Source: Luteolibacter rhizosphaerae (GTDB taxonomy: Bacteria; Verrucomicrobiota; Verrucomicrobiia; Verrucomicrobiales; Akkermansiaceae). Taken from it: DNA of 64,000 nucleotides. Shown here piece by piece: positions 7,162 to 18,260 of this stretch. How positions within the stretch are numbered: position 1 is the first letter of the stretch; each line of letters opens with the position of its first letter. A program made the translations under genes and the position numbers. The stretch spans positions 1 to 64,000 of the forward strand of contig NZ_JAPDDR010000012.1 of assembly GCF_025950095.1 (NCBI RefSeq), read 5' to 3'. The notes below the pieces were generated by a model. The model searched no databases. It was given only the letters and a program-made list of their open reading frames with translations, and was not told the DNA's origin.

Positions 7162-7692
7162 CTACTCGGGTTTGCGTTCGACGATCTCGATCTTGTCCTC
7201 GCCGTCGGTGGCTTCCAAGGAAACAAGCACGTGATCGTGTCGTGATGTTTCTAGGAGGATGCCGGTGTAGTCCGGCTGGATCGGCATTTCGCGGTGGCCG
7301 CGGTCGATCAGGGTGGCCAGCTCGACCTTCGCCGGGCGGCCGTAATCGGAAAGAGCATCGAGCGCGGCACGGATCGTGCGCCCGGTGAAGAGTACATCAT
7401 CGACAAGGATGACATGCGCCCCATCCACCGTGAAGGGAATGTCGCTCTCCTGCAGCTTCGGGTTCTCGCGCAGATGCTCGTAGTCGTCGCGATAGAGCGA
7501 GATATCGAGGATGCCCATGGAAAGCTCGCGATCCTCTTCCGCCAGCTTGTTGCACACGCGCTCGGCGACCTCATCGCCACGGCTGCGGATGCCGACGAGG
7601 GCAATCGGTTCGCCCGCCGTACGCTCGCGGATCGCGGCCGCGAGGGCCGTCACGCCTTGTTCGATGTCTTCGGGTCCGAGGATGCGGCTCAT
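7162..7692 (-). CDS. pyrR: PyrR, bifunctional pyrimidine regulator / uracil phosphoribosyltransferase
   Basis: 176 residues from the ATG at 7692, which shares its A with the purD stop (TGATG). The phosphoribosyltransferase fold is shown by the PRPP loop VILVDDVLFTGRT (94-106) and by GIRSRGDEVAERV near residue 34. In Firmicutes PyrR binds UMP and anti-terminator RNA to attenuate pyr operons; outside them it may act mainly as a uracil phosphoribosyltransferase. I saw no PyrR-binding anti-terminator leader here, so regulation by attenuation is not supported. Confidence 0.9.
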   Translation of the reverse strand: MSRILGPEDIEQGVTALAAAIRERTAGEPIALVGIRSRGDEVAERVCNKLAEEDRELSMGILDISLYRDDYEHLRENPKLQESDIPFTVDGAHVILVDDVLFTGRTIRAALDALSDYGRPAKVELATLIDRGHREMPIQPDYTGILLETSRHDHVLVSLEATDGEDKIEIVERKPE

Positions 7693-8948
7693 CAGTCTTG
7701 GAAATGGAGAATGCCGATGTCGCGACGGCGCTGCGCCCCGTCGAAGCTGATCTGATCCGCCGCAGCGTGGGCGGCGGCGACCGCTTCCTGGCGGGTCGCA
7801 CCACCGGCCACGGCGGCGAGCACCCGACCACCATTGGTCTCCCACTCACCCGCGGGATTGCGGCGCGTACCGGCGTGATAGACCCGGTTCTCGGCGGGAT
7901 GATCAAGCCCGCTGATGACATCGCCATTACGGGAAGACTCCGGATACCCGGCGGAAGCGAGCACCACGCAGACGCTCCAACCTTCGTCGAAGGAGATCAG
8001 GTCCGGCTTCAGCTCGCCCTTGGCACCGGCCAGACAGAACTCCGCGAGGTCGCCCTTCACCAGCGGCATCACCGCCTGGCATTCGGGATCACCGAAGCGG
8101 CAGTTGTACTCGATCACCTTCGGCCCCTGCGGCGTGAGCATCAGGCCGAAGTAGAGGAAACCGCGATACGGGAGACCATCCTTCCGTAGACCCGCCACCG
8201 TGGGGGCCACGATTCCGGATTGAATGTCGGCGAGCAGCTCCGCCGGGATCAGCTGGCGGCTGGCGACCGCCCCCATGCCGCCGGTGTTAGCACCCGCATC
8301 CCCTTCCCCGATCCGCTTGTAGTCGCGGGCCGGCGTGAAGACCAAGTACTGGTCGTCGACGATGGCGGCGAAGATCGAAACTTCCGGACCGGTCAGGAAA
8401 TCCTCCACCAGCACCCGGCCGGGACCGAAGCGCTGCTGTGTGAAAACCTCGTCGAGGAAGGCCTCGCCTTCCGCTTCATTCATGCAGACCGCCACGCCCT
8501 TGCCAGCGGCCAGCCCGTCGAACTTGAGAACGGTCGGATACCTGCCCGCGATCGCGGCGCGTGCTTCCGCCAGATCCGCCGTGGCGCTCGCCTTGGCCGT
8601 AGGAATGCCGTGGCGCTCCAGGAATTGCTTCGCGAACTCCTTGCTCGCCTCGAGCTGGGCGGACTGGAAATGCGGACCCCAGCAAGGGATCCCGGCCTTC
8701 TCGCAGAGATTGGCCAGCCCTTCGCCCTTCACCAGATAGCTCTCCTCCCCCGCCACGCAGAGGTCGATCTCGTGGACCTCCATCCATTCCACCAGTGATT
8801 CCAGCCCTTCCGCGGCGACCGGGCGGGCAATCTGGAAGATCGCATCGCTACCCGGGAAACAGAATAGCTCCGGGGCCGACGGGGATTCCGCCAATGCCCT
8901 CACCAGCGCGTGCTCGCGCCCTCCCTTGCCCACAACGACGATCTTCAT
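7692..8948 (-). CDS. purD: Phosphoribosylamine-glycine ligase (GAR synthetase)
   Basis: 418 residues from the ATG at 8948 (MKIVVVGKGGREHALVRAL), preferred over an upstream in-frame start at 8987. ATP-grasp enzyme of purine synthesis: N-terminal GKGGREHA loop, LKFDGLAAGKGVAVC (ATP lid), MGAVASRQLI and the metal-binding VIEYNCRFGDPECQA. Catalyses formation of glycinamide ribonucleotide. It heads the minus-strand operon whose later genes are pyrimidine genes, so purine and pyrimidine steps are co-transcribed. Confidence 0.94.
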   Translation of the reverse strand: MKIVVVGKGGREHALVRALAESPSAPELFCFPGSDAIFQIARPVAAEGLESLVEWMEVHEIDLCVAGEESYLVKGEGLANLCEKAGIPCWGPHFQSAQLEASKEFAKQFLERHGIPTAKASATADLAEARAAIAGRYPTVLKFDGLAAGKGVAVCMNEAEGEAFLDEVFTQQRFGPGRVLVEDFLTGPEVSIFAAIVDDQYLVFTPARDYKRIGEGDAGANTGGMGAVASRQLIPAELLADIQSGIVAPTVAGLRKDGLPYRGFLYFGLMLTPQGPKVIEYNCRFGDPECQAVMPLVKGDLAEFCLAGAKGELKPDLISFDEGWSVCVVLASAGYPESSRNGDVISGLDHPAENRVYHAGTRRNPAGEWETNGGRVLAAVAGGATRQEAVAAAHAAADQISFDGAQRRRDIGILHFQD

Positions 8949-9052
8949 TTCCGCGGCGGTTTTGGGCCAGCCGGGCGGCGGACTCAACCCCCAATTGGTC
9001 CCACGTCATGGCGTAATGGTTCGGAAACCCGAAACGGGGGAAAGTCCCGAGC

Positions 9053-9229
9053 GTGAAAGCCGCCTCCCACACCCGAATCGTCTCCCGGATTCTGTTCGCG
9101 CTGACACTCTCTGGCGTCCTCCACGCGGCCCTGCCGACGGAGAAGACGAAAAAAAAGCTGCGGATGGCTGTCACGGATCCCGCGAGTGAGACGATGAAAA
9201 CGGAAACCGAACTGCTTTCGGGATCCTGA
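9053..9229 (+). CDS. Small secreted protein, 58 residues, GTG start
   Basis: GTG at 9053 opens a frame reading VKAASHTRIVSRILFALTL, then SGVLHAALPTEKTKKK and a short polar tail, ending TGA at 9227-9229. The first 28 residues look like a signal peptide (basic n-region, hydrophobic core, A-x-A-like end at HAA). A purine-rich GGGGGAAAG precedes the start by about 9 bases, and a hairpin follows the stop closely. Too short to assign; the case is circumstantial. It lies divergent from purD and upstream of the giant protease gene. Confidence 0.45.
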   Translation: MKAASHTRIVSRILFALTLSGVLHAALPTEKTKKKLRMAVTDPASETMKTETELLSGS

Positions 9230-9233
9230 CCAA

Positions 9234-9254
9234 GCGCAAGCACCTGACTTGCGC
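9234..9254 (+). terminator. Hairpin after the small secreted ORF
   Basis: GCGCAAG and CTTGCGC with a 7-nt loop, starting five bases after the stop of the 58-residue ORF. No T-tract follows, so termination is uncertain; its position supports the ORF being a gene. Confidence 0.35.
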
Positions 9255-9340
9255 CCGAGGGGTCCACCACCCCGACATCCTTTCACCCGCTTCGTTCCTT
9301 CCAAGGGACGGGCGGAACTGCTCCTCCCCGCACCCTCCCC

Positions 9341-12300
9341 ATGAAGAAGCCCTCTGCCGGGATTCCCGGCTTCGTCGTCGCATCGTGCCTTCTCGTCTCC
9401 ACCTCCTTGCCCGGGCAAGATGCGTTCTACTATGACGGCCCGAACAAGGTCGCGCTGAAACAAGAGACGGACTGGACCGCCTACGAACTGGCCGCTGGAA
9501 GTGATCCATCGACTGTGGAAGCGGAAGTGCGCAAGAGCGCCCTCAAAGGACAGAACCGCACCGCCGTCTTCGATCCGAAGCGACGCTTTCTGGCGGTACC
9601 TGCCGAGAATGCCACGACCCCGAAGGGCGCGCTGCGCAAGGTGCGGCTCTTCAAGAACGGCACCGCGGATCCGATCATGGAGACCCGGGAACTGGTCGTT
9701 CGATTCAAGGACGGGGTCACCCGGAAACAGATCGAGAGGATCCTCAAGCCACTGCGGGGCACGATCCTGAGTGCCATCGGCGACTATGCTCCGAATGCCT
9801 ATCTGGTGGAAGTTCCCGCGGAGATCTCTTCCATCGATACGGCCAACCGCCTGCAGTTGATGCCCGAGGTACGCTACGCGCAACCGGATCTCATCTGGCC
9901 GAAGGTACAGCGTTTCGTGCCGAACGACCCGATGTACCCGCAGCAGTGGCACCTGAACAATCCCGGCGGCAATGACGGGCTCGTGGGTGCGGACATCAAG
10001 GCCGAGCGGGCATGGGAAATTACCCGCGGAAGCTCCGACGTCATCATCGCGATCTTGGATGACGGGGTTGCGACCGGGCACGAGGATTTCGCCAGCGGCA
10101 AATTCACCGGCGGCTGGGACTTCATCAGCAACGACAACGATCCGCGCCCAGCCCGGACGGTCGACAATCACGGCACCAGCTGTGCCGGTCTGGCTGCGGC
10201 TAGCGGAAACAACGGACTCGGAGTCACCGGGGTCGCACCGGATTGCCGCTTGATGGCGGTGCGGATGCTGGGCGTTGGATCGACTCCCACCGTGGAGGCC
10301 GCGGCAATCGCGCACGCCAAGAACAATGGCGCTTGGGTGATCAGCAACTCATGGGGCCCGGCCGATGGCACGGGCTCGAATGATCCCTGCCCGCAGGTCG
10401 TGAACGATGCGATCGTGGACGCCGCGGACAACGGTCGCGGCGGCAAGGGCTGCGTGATCCTCTGGGCAGCTGGCAATGGCAACGAAAGTTCCGACCTCGA
10501 TGGGTATGCATCGCATCCGAAGGTCATCTGCGTGGCCGCCACCCTCCGCAACGACACGCGCTCTCCCTACTCGGACTTCGGCAATGGCGTGGACATCTGC
10601 GCGCCCGGAGGCTCGGGAAGCGGTGACATGGTGACCGTGGACCGGATGGGTTCCGCCGGCTACAACCCGAGCTCCAACTATCACGTCGGCTTCAACGGCA
10701 CCTCTTCGGCGACGCCGGTGGCAGCGGGTGTCGCGGCGCTCATCCTCTCTGCGCAGCCAACGTTGACCCGTCAGCAAGTCACGACCCGGCTGATCAACAG
10801 CTCCGACCACATCGACACGGGGAACGTTACCTATGATGGTAACGGCCATCACAATTGGTACGGCTATGGTCGGGTCAATGCCTTCGCCGCCTTGGCAGCA
10901 GCCGATAGCACCGCGCCGACGGTGGCGGTTCAGGTGCCTGCCCAAGGTCAGATCGCCACCACCATTCCGCTGGCCAGCGGCACGACCTCGGACACGGGCT
11001 ATGGCACCTATCTGATCCACTGGTGGGTCCACAATGCCGTCACCGGCAAATGGTGGAATCCCAACACCTCTTCTTGGCAGGACGGCACCGGCAGCGGAGC
11101 CACCGTGGCTCCTACCGGCAACAACTGGAGCATCTCCCTCCCCGCCACTGGTGAGGGCAGCTACCAACTGCACGTGAAAGCCGAGGACAAGGCGGGCAAC
11201 GAAAGCGCCTTCATCATCCGTGAATACCAGATCGACAACGGCTCCCCTTCTCTGACCATCTCTACCCCGGCTGCCGGCAACCAAGCCACCAGCCCGTCCA
11301 CCGCTAGCGGCACGGCGAGCGATAGCGGCAGCGGCGTGAAGGAGATCCGGGTGTCGCTCCGCAGCGTCTCCACCGACCGCTGGTTCAAGTGGAGTAACTC
11401 TTCATGGACCGGCTCGGCCTTCGCTTGGGCGGATCATGTAGCGCTGGCCAGTGGCACCACCTCATGGAGCAAGTCTCTGCCGGTGTTGCCGGAGGGTTCC
11501 TACGAACTCTTCATCCAGGCCTTGGACAATTCGGACGCACCCTCCGCTTGGACTCCGCGCTCCTTCAGCATCGACGGTGCGGACCCCGTGGTCGCCTTCA
11601 ACGGCTTGATCAACCAGCAGCAGATTTTCGACTTCCGGAATGTGAGCGGCTCGGTGAGCGAGCCCGCTACGGTCACGGTCAAGCTCACGGAATTTAACAC
11701 GTCCGGAACCAACCGTTACTGGAATGGCAGTACATGGACGAGCAACGAAGCGGATCCGGGGGTCTGGCGCCCGGCCACGGTCAGCGGGAACTCCTGGCAG
11801 CCGCAAACCGCCCTACCCTCCCGCAGCAGTACCCGTGCGGGCCACTACATCCTCGAAGCGAAAGCCGTGGATGTCGCGAACAAGCAGGACTTGGAATCTT
11901 TGGTGCTGATCCGCAGCGCGACCGACACCACCATCCCGAATCTCGCGATTGCCTCACCCGTGAATGGCACGGTGCTGGCGGAACCGGTCTTGCCAGCCTT
12001 GAACGGCACGGCCTCCGATCCTGAGAGCGGCATCTCCGGCGTGAGCCTTTACGTGATGCGTTCCACCGGCAGCGGCTTCACCTACTGGACCGGCAGCGGC
12101 TGGAGCCTGACGCCCACCGAGCTTCCCGCGAACTCGAACGGCAGCAACTGGAGTGCTCCGCTGATGAGCGGCCCCGGTGCCTGGTCGATGCCATCCTATG
12201 GCCAACTCGTGAACGGCAGCTGGCAGATCCAAGTCAGCGCACGAAATGGCGAGATCCCTGCGGGCACGCGCGGCGCCACGGTGGCTTTCACCTTGGACTA

Positions 12301-15300
12301 TCACCCGGTCTACGAGTTCACCGCGGGCAGCTACAGCGACGGCGATGACAACAACAATAACATGCTCTTCAGCAACCCGGCCAACTGGGCGCCCTACGGC
12401 GTCCCGGGTGCGAACGACATCGCTTCGCTCCCGTACGGTCACAACGTCACCAGCACCTCGAATCTCACGCTATATGGGCTGCGGATGTCTTCGGGCTCGC
12501 TGAACTTCTCGGAAGGGCCCGGTGCCAATGGCACGCTCGTGACCACCGGTAAGTCGGAGTGGAGCGGCGGCACTTTCAACGGCTGGTGGACTCAGAACGG
12601 AACCCTGCAACTCACAGGCGCCGAGCGCTGGCTCTGGCTCAACAGCCGGCTCAGCAACAACGGCACGACCACTTGGACCACCGGCCGGACGATCGGCCGG
12701 GAATCCGCCACGATCATCAATTCTACCGGAGCCACTTGGATCCTTGGGGTCGAGGGCGATGCCTTCGGCAACTATTACGGCGGCAACCAGTTCATCAACC
12801 AAGGCATCCTGCGACACACCCAGGTTGGCGAAACGGTACTCGACGATTGGAGCTACACGCTCGGCAACGAGGTTCAAAAGCAAGGCGGCACGCTGATCGT
12901 GAACTCGCCGGTCACGCTCAATGCGGGTACCCAGTTCACGGGCGGCGGCGCCTTCCGCCAGAATGGAGGCACCGTCTCCATCTCCGGCACGATCGCCAGC
13001 TCGACCGGTAGCTTTACCGTGGCAGGCGGCACTCTGAATGCGACCAGCGAATCCACTCTGATGGGAGTGTATCAATGGAGCGGCGGAGATTGGTCGGGGA
13101 ATCTCACCATTCCGGTGGGGTCCGATCTCAGCATCACCGGAGACTGCCAGCTCAATGCCGGAGCGATCCTTCACAACGAGGGCACCGTGCACTGGAACTC
13201 CGCCAGTCCCTTGCGAGGCCGGGAGAACGTCACGGTCAACAACAAGTCCGGGGCCACATGGCGCTTGGAATCCACCGGAGATGCCTTCTCGAACTACTAC
13301 GGCGGCAACGTCTTCAACAACTCGGGATTGCTGACGAAGACCGGATCGGGCACCACCTTCCTGCAGCATTGGACCTACAGTTGCCCGGGCGACACTCGGG
13401 TGAATACAGGAACGCTGCGCGTGGTGGCCAATCTGACGCTACCCGCCAACGCTACCCTCTCCGGCCCCGGCACTCTGGAATACGGCGGTGGCACACTGGC
13501 TCTCCAAGGCGAGATCCAATCCAGCGTCAGCACCCTGAAACTCATGGGCGGCACGATGAACTGCGCAAGCGGGGCGAAGATCCAAGGCAACTGGACATGG
13601 AACGGCGGCGCGATCGGCGGAACGCTTGAGAACCCCCTCACCCGCCAGATCACGATCGAGGGCGATTGCCAGCTCAATACCGCCGCGAACCTGAGCAACA
13701 AGGGCACAGTCGTCTGGAAAGCCGGCAGCCCTTTGCGCGCCTGGGAGCACGTAACCATCACGAACCATCCGGGGGCCACCTGGGAGTTCGCGACGGCAGG
13801 CGATGCCTTTAGCCAGAACTACGGCGTCAACCAGTTCTTCAACCAAGGCCTCCTCAAACGGAGCGCCGCCAGCGGCAACGTTGTGTTGGACGATTGGACT
13901 TTCCACCATTCCGGGGTCTTCGACTCATCCGCAGGCACCACCCAGATCGGTTCGCCCCTCAACCTTTTGGCAGGAGGTTTCTTCACCGGGGCAGGAGCCT
14001 TCTCCTTCCACTCCACCACCACTCTCAAAGGCCCCACGACATTCACTGCCGATACGACGGTAGCAGGTGGCAGTTTCAACGGCGAGGCGGCAGGCCGCGT
14101 CATCGGCGCCCTCAAGTGGTCCACAGCCACCTTCACCGGCGTGACAAATGTCAGCTCGGGCTCCTCCCTCAGACTTGTCACCACCGAGTCCAAGCTCCTG
14201 GCGGACAGCGCAACCCTCGACATCGCGGGTGAGCTGGTCTGGGAGACCGGAGATCTAACAGGCCGCGAGCACAGCAGGTTCATCATTCGCAACGGCGGCG
14301 TTTTCCGAATCCTAGGAACAGGGACGCTCGCCAACTACTACTACGATAACCACGTGGTGATCGAAGACGGCGGCACCCTGCTCAAGACCAGCAGCGGCGA
14401 AAGCGCGATCCACTGGGCGCTCGACAACGATGGCAGCGCGCAAGTCAGCGCTGGCCTGCTCTCCGCCCACGGCGGCGGCACCGGCGACGGCAGCTTCACC
14501 GGCAGCACCGGCGGTCTCCTCCGCTTCGCCAATGGCCCTCATGTCCTCGAAACCGGTGCCAGCCTGAGCGGAGGCACCGAGATCACCGGAGGATCCCTGA
14601 TCGCCACCGGCAACGCAGGCGGCCGCATCGATATCAAAGGCGGCACTCTGGGGTCCGACGGCACTGCTACCTTCGCCTTCGCCGGATCCTCCGCATGGAC
14701 CGGGGGCAGTCTTCACGGCCTCCTCTCCGTCCCGAACGGCGCATCGCTCGCCAGCTCCGGCCCGGACTTCAAAGGCCTGAATCACCTCGCCACGCTGAAC
14801 GTAGGCGGGCTGTTGCAGTGGGATGGCGGAGCTACCATCCAAGGCCGCGAAAGCAGCACCATCAGCATCGAAAGCAGCGGTATGTTCCGCACCACCGCGG
14901 ACGGCGACGTCTTCTCCAACTACTACGGCGGCAATCGCCTCCTGCTCTCCGGCACCCTTGAGAAAAGCAATGGCAGCGGTGTGAGCTTCTTCGACGAATG
15001 GCTCGTGGAAGGCTCGGGCACCATCCGCCCGCTCACCGGCAGCATCGACTTCCACGCCACGGTGAACCTCTTCAACGGAGCGAAGTTCGACGGTGGCGGC
15101 CAAACCCGCCTCAATGCCGGACCCACCACGGTGCAAGGGTGGTCCACCATCTACCCTGGCGCCACGGTTCGCTTCGGCGGCGCGGATATCGTCGGCCACA
15201 CGGATGGCAGCGGCGGCTTCACAGGAGGGGCCATCGAATGGACCGCAGGAACGCTGCATCGACGCCTTACCTTCAACTCGAACCTCGCGATGACCGGCGC

Positions 15301-16204
15301 CGCAGGCAAAGGCATCTGGGCCGGAGCCGAACTTCGCAACATGGGCACCCTCACCCTAGGTGGCAGCGGCGGCTTGCAAGGACGCGAGGCCAGCACGGTC
15401 CGCAATCTAACAGGCGGCACCCTGCTCTGCCCGGGCACCAGCCATCTGTCGAACTACTACGGCGGTAATGCCCTGATCAACGAAGGCAGCATGTCCATCG
15501 GTTCCCCGTTCCACGGTCGCCAGACCATGGAATGGCGCTTCCAGCAAACCGCGAGCGGCGTGCTGAACGTCACCGTCGGCGGGGAAAACGCCGCCACTCC
15601 CGACTTCGACTTCCTCCAAGCATGGGAGGGAATGCAACTCGGCGGGAAACTGGTCGTGACCAAGACCGGCGGTTACGTTCCGGCGGAGAACACCACCTTC
15701 GGCATCCTGAATACCGGCTACGGCATCAGCGGCACCTTCACCTCGCTGCAGGCACCCGGCTTCGGCATCGAATACTCCGGCACCGCCGCACTCCTCCGCG
15801 CCGGCAACTCGGGCGTGGGCTTCGAGCAGTGGGCCACCAGCAAAGGCCTCAGCGGCCCGAACGCCCAATCGAATGCCGACCCCGACAAGGACGGCGTCGT
15901 CAACTTCCTCGAATACGCCTTCAACAGCGATCCCGCGGTCCGGTCCGCAAACCCCGTCAACTCCTCCGTGGTCACCATCAACGACCAGAAGTGGATCGTC
16001 GTCGGCTACCGCACCTGGAACGACCGCATCAACGCGGGCCTCGGATACAATCCCGAGCGCTCCCCCGGCCTCAGCGGATGGAACACCACCGGCATGATCG
16101 ATGAAGTCGATACTGCCGCCCCCGCCATCCCCGGATCCACCGCACGGCGCTGTAGGATCCCCATGAGCGGCGCGAAGGACTTCATGCGCATCCGCGTCGA
16201 ATAA
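9341..16204 (+). CDS. Giant secreted subtilisin-type (S8) protease with Ig-like and six long repeats
   Basis: 2287 residues. Signal peptide (1-25), a propeptide-like part (about 115-190, ELVVRFKDGVTRKQIERIL), then an S8 domain (about 200-530) with Asp240 in AILDDGV, His277 in DNHGTSCAG, Asn379 in WAAGNG and Ser455 in NGTSSATP: a full triad. Residues 535-1000 hold several Ig-like modules (units with TPAAGNQATSP, ASGTASDSGSGV, WWVHNAVTGKWW). From about 1030 to 2070 comes a strand-rich region with six long units marked by variants of SNYYGGN at nucleotides about 12769, 13297, 13811, 14330, 14914 and 15447. The C-terminus has DPDKDGVVNFLEYAF, a signature common at the ends of verrucomicrobial surface proteins. 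Likely exported to the cell surface. The strong hairpin downstream indicates a single-gene transcript. Confidence 0.88.
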   Translation: MKKPSAGIPGFVVASCLLVSTSLPGQDAFYYDGPNKVALKQETDWTAYELAAGSDPSTVEAEVRKSALKGQNRTAVFDPKRRFLAVPAENATTPKGALRKVRLFKNGTADPIMETRELVVRFKDGVTRKQIERILKPLRGTILSAIGDYAPNAYLVEVPAEISSIDTANRLQLMPEVRYAQPDLIWPKVQRFVPNDPMYPQQWHLNNPGGNDGLVGADIKAERAWEITRGSSDVIIAILDDGVATGHEDFASGKFTGGWDFISNDNDPRPARTVDNHGTSCAGLAAASGNNGLGVTGVAPDCRLMAVRMLGVGSTPTVEAAAIAHAKNNGAWVISNSWGPADGTGSNDPCPQVVNDAIVDAADNGRGGKGCVILWAAGNGNESSDLDGYASHPKVICVAATLRNDTRSPYSDFGNGVDICAPGGSGSGDMVTVDRMGSAGYNPSSNYHVGFNGTSSATPVAAGVAALILSAQPTLTRQQVTTRLINSSDHIDTGNVTYDGNGHHNWYGYGRVNAFAALAAADSTAPTVAVQVPAQGQIATTIPLASGTTSDTGYGTYLIHWWVHNAVTGKWWNPNTSSWQDGTGSGATVAPTGNNWSISLPATGEGSYQLHVKAEDKAGNESAFIIREYQIDNGSPSLTISTPAAGNQATSPSTASGTASDSGSGVKEIRVSLRSVSTDRWFKWSNSSWTGSAFAWADHVALASGTTSWSKSLPVLPEGSYELFIQALDNSDAPSAWTPRSFSIDGADPVVAFNGLINQQQIFDFRNVSGSVSEPATVTVKLTEFNTSGTNRYWNGSTWTSNEADPGVWRPATVSGNSWQPQTALPSRSSTRAGHYILEAKAVDVANKQDLESLVLIRSATDTTIPNLAIASPVNGTVLAEPVLPALNGTASDPESGISGVSLYVMRSTGSGFTYWTGSGWSLTPTELPANSNGSNWSAPLMSGPGAWSMPSYGQLVNGSWQIQVSARNGEIPAGTRGATVAFTLDYHPVYEFTAGSYSDGDDNNNNMLFSNPANWAPYGVPGANDIASLPYGHNVTSTSNLTLYGLRMSSGSLNFSEGPGANGTLVTTGKSEWSGGTFNGWWTQNGTLQLTGAERWLWLNSRLSNNGTTTWTTGRTIGRESATIINSTGATWILGVEGDAFGNYYGGNQFINQGILRHTQVGETVLDDWSYTLGNEVQKQGGTLIVNSPVTLNAGTQFTGGGAFRQNGGTVSISGTIASSTGSFTVAGGTLNATSESTLMGVYQWSGGDWSGNLTIPVGSDLSITGDCQLNAGAILHNEGTVHWNSASPLRGRENVTVNNKSGATWRLESTGDAFSNYYGGNVFNNSGLLTKTGSGTTFLQHWTYSCPGDTRVNTGTLRVVANLTLPANATLSGPGTLEYGGGTLALQGEIQSSVSTLKLMGGTMNCASGAKIQGNWTWNGGAIGGTLENPLTRQITIEGDCQLNTAANLSNKGTVVWKAGSPLRAWEHVTITNHPGATWEFATAGDAFSQNYGVNQFFNQGLLKRSAASGNVVLDDWTFHHSGVFDSSAGTTQIGSPLNLLAGGFFTGAGAFSFHSTTTLKGPTTFTADTTVAGGSFNGEAAGRVIGALKWSTATFTGVTNVSSGSSLRLVTTESKLLADSATLDIAGELVWETGDLTGREHSRFIIRNGGVFRILGTGTLANYYYDNHVVIEDGGTLLKTSSGESAIHWALDNDGSAQVSAGLLSAHGGGTGDGSFTGSTGGLLRFANGPHVLETGASLSGGTEITGGSLIATGNAGGRIDIKGGTLGSDGTATFAFAGSSAWTGGSLHGLLSVPNGASLASSGPDFKGLNHLATLNVGGLLQWDGGATIQGRESSTISIESSGMFRTTADGDVFSNYYGGNRLLLSGTLEKSNGSGVSFFDEWLVEGSGTIRPLTGSIDFHATVNLFNGAKFDGGGQTRLNAGPTTVQGWSTIYPGATVRFGGADIVGHTDGSGGFTGGAIEWTAGTLHRRLTFNSNLAMTGAAGKGIWAGAELRNMGTLTLGGSGGLQGREASTVRNLTGGTLLCPGTSHLSNYYGGNALINEGSMSIGSPFHGRQTMEWRFQQTASGVLNVTVGGENAATPDFDFLQAWEGMQLGGKLVVTKTGGYVPAENTTFGILNTGYGISGTFTSLQAPGFGIEYSGTAALLRAGNSGVGFEQWATSKGLSGPNAQSNADPDKDGVVNFLEYAFNSDPAVRSANPVNSSVVTINDQKWIVVGYRTWNDRINAGLGYNPERSPGLSGWNTTGMIDEVDTAAPAIPGSTARRCRIPMSGAKDFMRIRVE
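12640..15560 (+). repeat. Six degenerate coding repeats of about 170-190 residues in the S8 protease
   Basis: Each unit contains W-x-x-G/A, a segment reading like GRExxTIxNxxGATW, then a Gly/Asp-rich turn with (F/L)SNYYGGN, and then F-x-N-x-G-x-L. The fourth copy is altered (ANYYYDNH) and the third reads SQNYGVN. Spacing between the motif copies is about 514-584 bp. The units are divergent at DNA level, so expansion is old. They resemble autotransporter-associated beta-strand repeats, but no autotransporter barrel follows. Confidence 0.7.
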
Positions 16205-16218
16205 GTCTCGGACCCACA

Positions 16219-16255
16219 GGATGCCGCGGGCTTTCCCCGTGGCATCCTTCATTTC
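16219..16255 (+). terminator. Strong intrinsic terminator after the S8 protease
   Basis: 12-bp stem GGATGCCGCGGG (16219-16230) with CCCGTGGCATCC (16236-16247), one G-T pair, 5-nt loop, followed by TTCATTTC. It lies between the convergent ends of the protease gene and the OppF-type gene, and may also act on the minus strand although no T-tract is present there. Confidence 0.7.
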
Positions 16256-16261
16256 TACGAC

Positions 16262-17268
<1,007 letters not shown>

Positions 17269-17272
<4 letters not shown>

Positions 17273-18258
17273 GCTTCGTTCGAGGCGTAGCAGGTCGGAC
17301 AGGCCTCCACCCAGTGACCGGGCGAGACTTCAATGAAGGGCGGACGCTCGCGCAGGAGCCGGGAAATTTGTCGATCCATCCGCTGGCAGAAGCGGCAGCC
17401 GGGCACCAGATCCTTGAGCGCCGCCACCATCCCGGGAATCACCGGCAGGATCGACTTGCGCGGCGTATCCATGCGCGGGATGGAGGCCAGCAGGCCGCGC
17501 GTGTAGGCATGCAGCGGTCGCTCGAAAAGTTCCTTCACCGGCGCACGCTCGACAACACGCCCGGCATACATCACCACCACCTCGTCGCAGGTTTCAGCGA
17601 TCACACCCAGGTCGTGGGTGATCAACATGAGCGACATGCCCATCTCCGCCTGCAGCCGCTTCATCAGGTCCAGGATCTGCGCCTGCACGGTCACATCGAG
17701 CGCGGTCGTCGGCTCGTCCGCGATCACCAGATCTGGGCGCAGTGCCAGAGCCATGGCGATCACTACCCGCTGCCGCATCCCGCCGGAGAGCTGGTGCGGG
17801 TAGTCCCCGGCCCTCAGTTCCGGCGCGGGAATCTTCACCAACCGCAGCATCTCGATCCCCGCGGCCCACGCGTCCTTTTTGCTCATCCCCTTGTGGATGA
17901 TGAAGCACTCGGCCAACTGCTTGCCGATACGGTGCACCGGGTTGAGCGCGGTCATCGGCTCCTGAAAGATCACGCCGATCTCGTTGCCCCGCACCTTGCG
18001 GATCTCCTCCGGCTTGAGCCGGGTCAGGTCGCGCCCTTTGAAGCTCACCTCACCTTGAAGGATCTTGCCTGCGGGCTGTGGCAGCAGGCGCACGATCGAC
18101 ATCGCGGTCACGCTCTTGCCGCAGCCCGACTCGCCGACGATGCCGAGGGTTTTTCCCCGTTCGATTTCAAAGGATACTTGGTCCACCGCACGGACGAGAC
18201 CGGCATCCGTCTCGAAAGCGGTGATCAGTTCGCGGACCTGGAGAAGCGGTTCGGACAT
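17269..18258 (-). CDS. oppD: Oligopeptide ABC transporter ATP-binding protein, OppD/DppD type
   Basis: 329 residues from the ATG at 18258, two bases after the binding-protein stop; an alternative TTG lies two codons upstream. Walker [24 protein letters not shown], Walker [15 protein letters not shown], then the C-terminal oligopeptide extension with a cysteine cluster ([10 protein letters not shown] and [10 protein letters not shown]), the pattern linked to an Fe-S site in some OppD/DppD proteins. Pairs with the OppF-type subunit. Confidence 0.9.
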
Positions 18259-18260
18259 GG

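Noticed and set aside
8984-10315. 443-codon minus-strand frame opposite the S8 protease and upstream region
   Set aside because: Shadow frame; crosses the plus-strand signal peptide and has no family features.
10349-16252. Several long minus-strand frames under the giant protease
   Set aside because: Repetitive Ala/Gly/Val composition mirrors the repeats; no start signals.
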